From: a virus
Virus record (IMG/VR): IMGVR_UViG_3300031851_000094
Coordinates: 1-32,838 of that record
Length of the DNA stretch: 32,838 nucleotides
Reading direction: 5' to 3' (one strand)
A program made the position numbers and the translations under genes. Shown piece by piece: positions 26,268-32,838 of the stretch (position 1 is its first letter; each line of letters starts with the position of its first letter). The notes beneath the pieces are model-generated. The model had not been told where the DNA came from, did no database searches, and saw only the letters and a program-made list of their open reading frames with translations.

Positions 26268-26966
26268 TTATGAGAATCTACCTTTTTGAGCGTTATAGTT
26301 TTGGAGGACTTCTGAGGCTGTAAAGTGTTTGTTTTTTGATATAAACACATTTGCTATACTAGCATTCATCACATAGCCACTACCATCTGCAGATGCTCCC
26401 ACTCTTGTTGGTGTGGTGAGGTTTGTGTAACTCGACAAAGCATAGGTCTTTTTGAGAACTCCATCCACATATGTTCTCACATTTGTGCCATCCCATGTTG
26501 TTATTACATGATGCCACACCCCTACGTTTGCAACCACATCTGTTAAACCAGCAGACCAACCTATACCACTCTCACGAGCACCTATAGTACCGACTATCTT
26601 ATTGGTATCTGTTTGAAGCCCAAACCAGTAAGACGAGTTTCCGATACTGTTATCTGTCGAATGATGTAATGCCGTCTCATAATTAGCTCCGTTTCCATTT
26701 CGGTTGAACCAACCACCAACAGTTAACGATGTTGGATTAGCTATTATCACATCGGTAATAGTTGCATAATCATTACTGCCATCGAAATCAATACTACCAC
26801 CATTTGCAGAGTTGAAAGTCGGACCATTATTTAATGTGGCATTATAGCCATTCCCACTCCTGTCACTCCACGTTGTCCCACTCCCCGAATACGACTTACG
26901 ATCCCCTGCATCTAAGCAGAGAACTAAACCATCAGTAACTATTTTTGGTGAGTGGGTTAATGCCAT
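26268..26966 (-). CDS. LamG/concanavalin-like surface protein 3
   Basis: 232 residues. N-terminal block CLDAGDRKSYSGSGTTW, then DRSGNGYNATLNNGPTFNSA and GGSIDFDGSNDYA, matches copy 2, then a more diverged core (LTVGGWFNRNGNGANYETAL, VWHHVITTWDGTNVRTYVDG, VLKKTYALSS) and the tail SKNKHFTASEVLQNYNAQKG, RFS. LamG fold, likely sugar binding. Together with copies 1 and 2 it forms a set of receptor-type proteins beside the tail fibre; variation in the cores would change what they bind. Confidence 0.8.
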   Translation of the reverse strand: MALTHSPKIVTDGLVLCLDAGDRKSYSGSGTTWSDRSGNGYNATLNNGPTFNSANGGSIDFDGSNDYATITDVIIANPTSLTVGGWFNRNGNGANYETALHHSTDNSIGNSSYWFGLQTDTNKIVGTIGARESGIGWSAGLTDVVANVGVWHHVITTWDGTNVRTYVDGVLKKTYALSSYTNLTTPTRVGASADGSGYVMNASIANVFISKNKHFTASEVLQNYNAQKGRFS

Positions 26967-26969
26967 AAT

Positions 26970-27224
26970 CTATTCTTCCATTTGACCTGTAGGAGTCCAC
27001 GCTTCTTCAGAAAGAACCTCAAGGATCTGACTGTGAGAGTATGGTCCTTCAGTATCTGTCAAATCAGAAACAAAAGATGGTGTTTCACCTTCCCATTTAA
27101 CAAACGATTTGGTTTCATCTACTGATAAACGTAGCGTTTCCGTTGAGGTTTCCAATACGTTAGTAAAGTCAACCGAATCGACTTCCGACATATTGAAAAT
27201 CAAGTAATTTCTATTCTCAAACAT
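26970..27224 (-). CDS. Tail-fibre-associated hypothetical protein
   Basis: 84 residues (MFENRNYLIFNMSEVDSVDF, SVDETKSFVKWEGETPSFVS, ending LSEEAWTPTGQMEE). Beta-strand-rich, then a helical acidic end. I recall similar small proteins after tail-fibre genes in marine phages but no established role; tail-fibre assembly is possible. It lies 15 bases after the preceding gene and 3 bases before the LamG copy 3 start. Confidence 0.6.
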   Translation of the reverse strand: MFENRNYLIFNMSEVDSVDFTNVLETSTETLRLSVDETKSFVKWEGETPSFVSDLTDTEGPYSHSQILEVLSEEAWTPTGQMEE

Positions 27225-27239
27225 GATTTAAATGGTTTT

Positions 27240-27542
27240 TTATTCAGCCTGTTTGGCATCATAGTAAGCTTCAATAGCTGGAACAGCATCAAAGATTGCT
27301 TCCATAGCAGTAGCAGCCTCTGGTACATTATTAATTACATCCCACAATTTTAATTGCATTCCTTTCGCTAAAGTCCTATCTGGATCTTCATCTGTATCTG
27401 TATCATAAGGAACTAATTGGATGAATAAATATCCTTTGGAAGTGTTCTTCGCGTCAATAGTCATTTGAGAAATCCACGTATGTGGAAGCGTCTTTTCTGA
27501 CTTTGCTGGTATTACCAGTGGGGTATCTTTTATAATTGGCAT
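27240..27542 (-). CDS. Tail-fibre-associated hypothetical protein
   Basis: 100 residues (MPIIKDTPLVIPAKSEKTLP, HTWISQMTIDAKNTSKGYLF, IQLVPYDTDTDEDPDRTLAK), with a C-terminal Ala-rich helix (AMEAIFDAVPAIEAYYDAKQ). Not recognised. The first gene of the leftward unit that carries the LamG genes. Its ATG lies 5 bases after a perfect -10 box, and the -35 overlaps the stop of the tail-fibre gene. Confidence 0.6.
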   Translation of the reverse strand: MPIIKDTPLVIPAKSEKTLPHTWISQMTIDAKNTSKGYLFIQLVPYDTDTDEDPDRTLAKGMQLKLWDVINNVPEAATAMEAIFDAVPAIEAYYDAKQAE

Positions 27543-27547
27543 GATAT

Positions 27548-27576
27548 ATTATAGTTTGTTTTGAAAAAAATATCAA
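27548..27576 (-). promoter_or_regulatory. Sigma70-type promoter overlapping the tail-fibre stop codon
   Basis: -35 TTGATA (27571-27576), 17-base spacer, perfect -10 TATAAT (27548-27553), then 5 bases to the ATG at 27542. The -35 box overlaps the TGA stop (27573-27575) of the giant fibre gene, so it is embedded in the coding end. Confidence 0.7.
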
Positions 27577-30500
27577 CCTGCTCTCCAATTAGATCCATCG
27601 GAGTAGCAAGGTATGGTATAGCTTCCACCCCCAGGAAAGGTGGACCCGTGAGAGGAAGCAAGATCATAGTAAGCATCGCTAACGAATGCTCTTTTACCTG
27701 CTGGAGAAGCAGATGGTAATGTTGATACAGTATAAACTTTATGTTCTATTGTCCCATCGACATCAAGAGTAGCAGTAGGGGTAGTTGTTAATATACCGAC
27801 CGAACCGTTTCCTGCTCCGTCAATATAAAATGCATTAGACTCAAGGTCCGATTCAATTCTGAAATTAACATCTCCTCCGTTCTCATTAATAACAATTTGA
27901 TCGTGTGTTCCTTCTTGAAGAGTCAACATCTTAACATTACCTGCATAGAAGTTAATCTGGTCAGTCGTCATTCCCATCCAAGTGTTGGAATCACCGTTGT
28001 GGGTTACTCTCTCACCTACATTTATATTGCTGTTAAATGTTACATTACCAGTCACTGTTCCACCAGATAATGGTAGCTTCGTACTATCGGCTACTGTGAT
28101 GTTAGAAGAGCCATTAAATGAAACACCATTAATCGTTCTCGCGGTAGTAAGTGTATCTGCATTTGGATGATATCCGTCATGGAATACTCTATTCACACTA
28201 CCTATAGAAGTAGAACCAGCATAAATTTCTCCTAAAACACTTAGACTTAAAGTCCCCGTAGTAGGGAACTGAGTATTTGTACTGCTTTCTTTAATAATGA
28301 GTCCATAACCACCAGCAGGTAATTCACCATCAAACTCGTTGAACTCTATGGCAACCCCCTGATTATTAGCTGTATCGAACTCAAGAGCGGGATAAGATCC
28401 CGAACCTGTGTTGCTATCATATATACGTATTAGTGGGCTTGTTTTACTAACGGTAAGATCACCAGTAAAGGTTGCTCCATTTAGGTTCGCCTTAAGGTTT
28501 AAGAAGCTGTTAGTCTCAGTCTCTGTATAGTAGCGACCATCTAGGTTAGCACTACTAATTGCGGTAATATGCCCATAAGTATCTAGAGTAATATCTTGGA
28601 TTACCGTACCACTACTATTGTTTACAGAAGCTTGTGACGAAGTATCTGAGTGAGATAACCCAGTAGAGGTTTGAGTGAGACCTCCACCAGCTGCTACACT
28701 AAAAGTCGTGCTACTTAAGCTAATACCGTTGCCAGCCGAATAAGTTGTATTTGTATCCGTATTAGTATCTGACCAAGGTACGTTAACAACTGCTTGTCCA
28801 GCTGAGTTGAGTTGTATTCCGTAAGTTCTCCCTGATGTCGCGGAGACCGAATTAGCCGCAACGCTTTGATCAGTGTTACTAAACAATTCAATACCACCTC
28901 TTGCAGTCGCAGTAGCTTCTGGCAATGAATAGTTGTTAGCGTTAGTTGCTCCAGTATAACCGAGATTAGCGAGTGTCAGTGTTCGTGTGCTGTGTGATTG
29001 GATCACACCATCTGTCATATTCAACTGATCTATAACAGTAGCCCCAGACGTATCGATGTCAGAGTCTGTTCCGATAATCGTGTTACCACTTGAGGTTACA
29101 TAACCAGCAGAAGCGTGATTCCCCCATCCATATGCAGTATTCCAGTTTGTGGAATCGCCTCCTGATGCGTATACTACACCCCCTGTTTTAATGCCTTCTT
29201 CGGCAGCAAGGGTTACTAGATTTAGATTTTCTAGCGCACTCCCATGAACCGCGTAACCTGATTTTGTGTTTTCTATAACTGGAGTTACTGTTCCATGAGC
29301 AGCATAACCTCTAGGAGAGCCGAGTGTATGGACTCGAACTCCATAAGTAGAACCTGTAGTAACGTATACCTGTAATAGCTTAGTCCCGTAAGTATTATCG
29401 CTTGTTTGATACAATACTCTTACGCCTGTGATATTATTGCTATGCCCACCTACTTGTAGAACAGAGAAGTTAGAATCTTGGTAAGAACGCATCCAGTCTA
29501 TGCGGATAAATGCGTGATCACCACTATCAGAATCGCTAACAATTACTTCGCCATGCTTTCTGCCGCTAGTATTCGTTGCAACGGTTACCCAACCCGCTGA
29601 ACTTACAGCCCCATCAACTTGAGACGTTGTTCTATAGGAATTTGCAGAAGTGGAATAATCACCTATCTCAGTCTGAACATAAGCTGTAGTCGCAATCCGA
29701 GTCGAATTATTATTTGCTGCTTGTGTTGGTGCTGTTGGGTTTCCAGTAAGAGCTGGACTCGCCAAGTTAGCCTTAAGGTTTAAGAATCCGCTAGTCTCAG
29801 TCTCTGTATAGTAGCGACCATCGTGTGTATGACTATCATTCGCAACTGCAACGGTGAGGGTAGCATTCCCAAGATTAGTAAATGTTGCGGCCCCAGTTGC
29901 ATCACCCGCAAGTGTTAGAGTAGGATCAGCAGTGTTTGTCGTTGCAATAGTAATATTAGAACCTCCATTGAAACTAGCACTGCCTGTAACTGCTCCACTA
30001 AGAGCTATCGTTCTCGCAGTCGTAAGCGTATCCGCATTTGGGTGATAACCAGCGTTAAATACTCTTTGTAGCCCACTACCTTCGTCAACTTCAAAGGCAC
30101 CATTTCTAGTTTTCTTTATGTCCCAATTAGCCCAGTTCCCATCTAAGAATCCATACTGGCTGGATGTACCATAAAGCTGTATAGAATGAGTTCCATTACC
30201 TAAGTACATACTAAGCCCAACATCAGTACTGGTAGCAGTGGGTTGAATTCTAAAGTTCTTGGGAAGATTGCTATCGTCTCTAAACGTCATCCCATTGACA
30301 CTTAAATCACCAGCGTAAGAATCACTAGCATCACTTCTTAAGAATGATGACGCATGAACACCATCAACTGTATCTGCATCTAATCCAGAATTAGGTCCAT
30401 CGTTACCTGCATGCCAGAACTTATTACCCCCTGAATACATCTGGCTATTACTAGTATACCATTCTCTACTTGTTGCTGCTTTGTCGTCACTACCAGCGGT

Positions 30501-32838
30501 AGGCGCTGTTGATGAACCAGCACTAGTTGGAAATGTAATAGGAGTACTAGACCCGTGAGTGACCCAAGACTCAGCGACGACTGTGAAAGTATCTCTCCAA
30601 TCGCCCGACATTTGGACATACAAATCATACGTATTTGAAAGACCAGAAGAGCTACTTCTTATAGAGCGAACTTCGCTAAATGTGGTAGCATTGTTGTCAG
30701 TAGTATACCAATTTAAAATGTGGTGCTCTTGCGACGAAGCCCCGTTTTCGTAACTTACATCGATAGCCTCTACACCACTTGCTACGTCATCGTATGAGTT
30801 GATATTAAACTTAATTCTTGCTTTCTCGTAAGCGAGATCAAGGACCACCCTTGCAAGATACACCCATACCCCTCCTATGTCTGCCCCAGTTACACCTACA
30901 GAACGAATATATTTTTTAGTTTTCCAATTTGCACTCCCAGCATTGTGATATTCTCCGTCTTTTAATATCCCACCTACGGTAACATCACCAGTAAAGGTCG
31001 CTCCATTTAGGTTAGCCTTGAGATTCAAAAACCCGTTAGTCTCAGTCTCTGTGTAATAGCGGTCATCATGATTGTGAGATGCTGTAGCGAAAGCTGAAGT
31101 GTTCTGCGTAGCAGCACTACCAAGACCTAAAGACGTACGACCTGTAGAAGCGGTCAATCCTGTCGATCCCCCATCCCACTTGTTACGGTCTGTGTATGCG
31201 GTATTCCAGTTAGTTGAGTTACCTCCTGTGGCTGTTACAGTTCCAGTAGTAGTAATATCTTTATTGATCTCGACAGTGCTACCATCTAATATTATACTAT
31301 TATCACTACCTCCTCCAGCCCCTAGACGTAATTCCTTTCCAGATGTAGCATATATACTAGCCCAATTAGTATCCCATGTTAGAATACCTCTACTAGCCCC
31401 CCACTGAGTAACCCCTCCTGAGTTAATACTTAAATAAGTTCCACCGAAAGCATTGGCCCCCGTATTTAAAGCTCCAGTCATCGTGCCACCAGCTTTTGGC
31501 AATGCGTTTTCAGCAGAAGTCCCTTGGGCCGCTGTAGCGAAAGCCGTAGAGGCTGAAGTCGCAGCAGTTCCCAACCCTAAGTTAGTTCTTGCGTTACTTT
31601 TTTGAGTCGAATTTAAACCCTGCGAAGCCGTGTCAACCCTTAACCTATTCCCTAAAGACGTAGTAACCGTACTTGAGAATGCTGAATCATCGTTAATTGC
31701 ATCTGCCAATTCGCTAAGTGTATCTAATGCGGCTGGTGCAGCACCAATTAGATCAGTAAGCTCTGTCTGAACATAAGCGGTAGTAGCGATCTTTGTTGAA
31801 TTATCATTCGGTGGCTGTGTTGAGGCAGTAGACAGTCTAGCTGCAGCTACAGTACCAGCATTTAAGTTGGTTGCATTTCGATAATAAGACCCCTCTTGAG
31901 CATCAAGCAAATCAGCATCTAACCCAGTACCAGTGCCATCGTTACCAGAGTGCCAAAGCGTTTTTACACCATTCCCATCATTAATATAACCTCCTGCATA
32001 CAAATATCTTGAAGCATTACCTACCCCACCTCCAATATACGATCCATAGCTTGGATTATACCCAAGGAAATCAGAAAATCCTGTCCTCGCAGCTAAACTG
32101 CCACTAGAAGCTTTTGCAAATGTTATTTTTCCTGTAGTAGTATCGTCTGCATCACTTCTCAAGTATTTACTTTGAGTAGAGGATGACGTTAAGTAACCAG
32201 CGCCAGAGTGATCACCCCATCCGTAAGCGGTCTCAGCAGAAGACCCTTGGGCTGCTGTAGCAAAAGCTGAAGCGTGATTACCATCGAGTAAGTCAGCATC
32301 TAAACCAGTGCCACTGCCATCGTTACCTGCATGCCAAACTGTGTTTCCATTAACAGTCAGTCTATCGTTGCCCCTTACAATGTTAACATAACCCTGATGA
32401 TTAATTGATATAGCAGACTTAGAACCTGAAGCATAAGAATCTGTCGTCGATAGATACATTTTTGTTCCATAACTCCCATCGGACTTAACGTAGATACCTG
32501 CTTGAGCACCATTTGAATCAGACGCATCAAAGGTGATTGCACCACCAGCATGGTCAGAACCTATACTCATAAGGTGCAGACTGCCCTGAGAAGTTCCTTG
32601 TGTAGTCGTGTCCCAAACTGAGGAACCATTAGCGCTCGTTACTCTTCCTCTTGCTGTTACAGTAGATAGTGTATCTGTTTCAGTATATGACGTTAAGTAA
32701 TTTTGGCCTTTAACATATGCAGTAGTCGCTATTCTAGTTGAATTATTATTTGCCGCTTGTGTCGGTGCTGTTGGATTCCCAGTTAAAGCTGGACTTGCTA
32801 ATGGTGCATAAGCAGTGCCATCAACATTACCGTTAGCT
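27573..32838 (-). CDS. Giant modular tail-fibre protein (N-terminus outside window)
   Basis: At least 1754 residues; the frame stays open to the right edge, so the start is not visible (an internal ATG at 32570 is not the real start). It is Ser/Thr/Ala/Gly-rich with recurring modules: WHAGNDG-x-GTGLDADLLDG, NNNSTRIATTAYVQTE, DGRYYTETETN-x-FLNLKANL with GATFTGD, SYGWGDHSGAGY and TASQGLN-type stretches. These are typical of phage tail and baseplate fibres that form long trimeric rods ending in a receptor-binding part. The C-terminus (VYTVSTLPSASPAGKRAFVS, then YTIPCYSDGSNWRAG) is the common ending block of such proteins. No catalytic chaperone domain is seen at the end. It likely sets host range. 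Confidence 0.9.
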   Translation of the reverse strand, partial: ANGNVDGTAYAPLASPALTGNPTAPTQAANNNSTRIATTAYVKGQNYLTSYTETDTLSTVTARGRVTSANGSSVWDTTTQGTSQGSLHLMSIGSDHAGGAITFDASDSNGAQAGIYVKSDGSYGTKMYLSTTDSYASGSKSAISINHQGYVNIVRGNDRLTVNGNTVWHAGNDGSGTGLDADLLDGNHASAFATAAQGSSAETAYGWGDHSGAGYLTSSSTQSKYLRSDADDTTTGKITFAKASSGSLAARTGFSDFLGYNPSYGSYIGGGVGNASRYLYAGGYINDGNGVKTLWHSGNDGTGTGLDADLLDAQEGSYYRNATNLNAGTVAAARLSTASTQPPNDNSTKIATTAYVQTELTDLIGAAPAALDTLSELADAINDDSAFSSTVTTSLGNRLRVDTASQGLNSTQKSNARTNLGLGTAATSASTAFATAAQGTSAENALPKAGGTMTGALNTGANAFGGTYLSINSGGVTQWGASRGILTWDTNWASIYATSGKELRLGAGGGSDNSIILDGSTVEINKDITTTGTVTATGGNSTNWNTAYTDRNKWDGGSTGLTASTGRTSLGLGSAATQNTSAFATASHNHDDRYYTETETNGFLNLKANLNGATFTGDVTVGGILKDGEYHNAGSANWKTKKYIRSVGVTGADIGGVWVYLARVVLDLAYEKARIKFNINSYDDVASGVEAIDVSYENGASSQEHHILNWYTTDNNATTFSEVRSIRSSSSGLSNTYDLYVQMSGDWRDTFTVVAESWVTHGSSTPITFPTSAGSSTAPTAGSDDKAATSREWYTSNSQMYSGGNKFWHAGNDGPNSGLDADTVDGVHASSFLRSDASDSYAGDLSVNGMTFRDDSNLPKNFRIQPTATSTDVGLSMYLGNGTHSIQLYGTSSQYGFLDGNWANWDIKKTRNGAFEVDEGSGLQRVFNAGYHPNADTLTTARTIALSGAVTGSASFNGGSNITIATTNTADPTLTLAGDATGAATFTNLGNATLTVAVANDSHTHDGRYYTETETSGFLNLKANLASPALTGNPTAPTQAANNNSTRIATTAYVQTEIGDYSTSANSYRTTSQVDGAVSSAGWVTVATNTSGRKHGEVIVSDSDSGDHAFIRIDWMRSYQDSNFSVLQVGGHSNNITGVRVLYQTSDNTYGTKLLQVYVTTGSTYGVRVHTLGSPRGYAAHGTVTPVIENTKSGYAVHGSALENLNLVTLAAEEGIKTGGVVYASGGDSTNWNTAYGWGNHASAGYVTSSGNTIIGTDSDIDTSGATVIDQLNMTDGVIQSHSTRTLTLANLGYTGATNANNYSLPEATATARGGIELFSNTDQSVAANSVSATSGRTYGIQLNSAGQAVVNVPWSDTNTDTNTTYSAGNGISLSSTTFSVAAGGGLTQTSTGLSHSDTSSQASVNNSSGTVIQDITLDTYGHITAISSANLDGRYYTETETNSFLNLKANLNGATFTGDLTVSKTSPLIRIYDSNTGSGSYPALEFDTANNQGVAIEFNEFDGELPAGGYGLIIKESSTNTQFPTTGTLSLSVLGEIYAGSTSIGSVNRVFHDGYHPNADTLTTARTINGVSFNGSSNITVADSTKLPLSGGTVTGNVTFNSNINVGERVTHNGDSNTWMGMTTDQINFYAGNVKMLTLQEGTHDQIVINENGGDVNFRIESDLESNAFYIDGAGNGSVGILTTTPTATLDVDGTIEHKVYTVSTLPSASPAGKRAFVSDAYYDLASSHGSTFPGGGSYTIPCYSDGSNWRAG
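28451..31068 (-). repeat. Dispersed repeats inside the tail-fibre gene
   Basis: A coding repeat with the core YYTETET then FLNLKANL appears at about 28451-28540, 29764-29820 and 30975-31068, with long near-identical DNA stretches (for example CTCAGTCTCTGTATAGTAGC on the plus strand in the first two). The first and third copies also share an upstream part encoding GATFTGD. Other shorter repeats (GLDADLLDG, STRIATTAYV) recur across the gene and beyond 31068 to the right edge. Confidence 0.75.

Noticed and set aside
24705-26966. Diversity-generating retroelement targeting the LamG proteins
   Set aside because: No reverse transcriptase, template repeat or adenine-specific variation is seen in the window; simple duplication and divergence explains the copies.

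Overview
The window looks like part of the genome of a tailed double-stranded DNA phage (Caudoviricetes), or a prophage or environmental viral contig, from an aquatic setting. Evidence: a giant tail-fibre gene running off the right edge, a lysis region with a peptidoglycan-binding lysozyme, a tail-tube-like protein, a capsid-maturation-type cysteine domain, two phage-type tRNAs, HNH endonucleases, ThyX, MazG and many tightly packed small genes with ATGA overlaps. The DNA is AT-rich. Recognisable promoters are of sigma70 type (TTGACA/TATAAT-like), and the sugar-nucleotide genes point to a Gram-negative host. The host cannot be named from the sequence. No terminase, portal, major capsid or polymerase gene is present, so this is a fragment.

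Layout. 1-1500 is sparse: the end of an unknown gene, three diverged palindromes around a G-quadruplex-like run, a GC-rich gene with its own promoter and terminator (a 'moron'), and an array of TTATTTG motifs. 1518-8262 is one long leftward operon: a beta-propeller protein with SAE repeats, small membrane proteins, a shortened nucleotide-sugar dehydrogenase, a glycosyltransferase-like protein, a methyltransferase-like protein, a PD-(D/E)XK-like nuclease, a DUF2452 protein and two HNH endonucleases. 8273-10967 is leftward: tRNA(CAU), small unknown genes, an AT-hook-like protein, a RuvB-like AAA+ ATPase and an HExxH metalloprotein. 11024-12433 is a rightward four-gene operon ending in a terminator. 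12460-14368 is rightward and structural-like, ending in a lipoprotein gene broken by TGA. 14348-17600 is leftward: tRNA-Leu, MORN-like proteins, ThyX and a Core-2/I-branching-like glycosyltransferase. 17648-18973 is rightward and mostly unknown. 18974-20930 is a leftward sugar operon (cupin, PfkB kinase, cytidylyltransferase, HAD phosphatase) resembling the heptose nucleotide pathway. 21001-22071 encodes a DGQHR/ParB-like protein. 22246-24697 is the lysis and MazG operon. 24705-32838 holds tail-fibre-associated LamG-like proteins and the giant tail fibre.

The clearest shared signal is transcriptional. At least nine genes that open a transcription unit have a good -35/-10 promoter whose -10 box ends only 5-9 bases before the start codon. 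The mRNAs should therefore be leaderless or nearly so. This also fixes several start codons. Genes inside operons mostly rely on ATGA overlap or very short gaps, with few strong Shine-Dalgarno sites.

Functionally the window combines virion surface genes (tail fibre, LamG-like, beta-propeller), cell-envelope sugar chemistry, host lysis, nucleotide metabolism (ThyX, MazG, a DUF1599-like protein) and DNA processing (AAA+, HNH, PD-(D/E)XK-like). Six short genes are called here from direct translation, most of them tied to neighbours by overlap or contact of start and stop codons.
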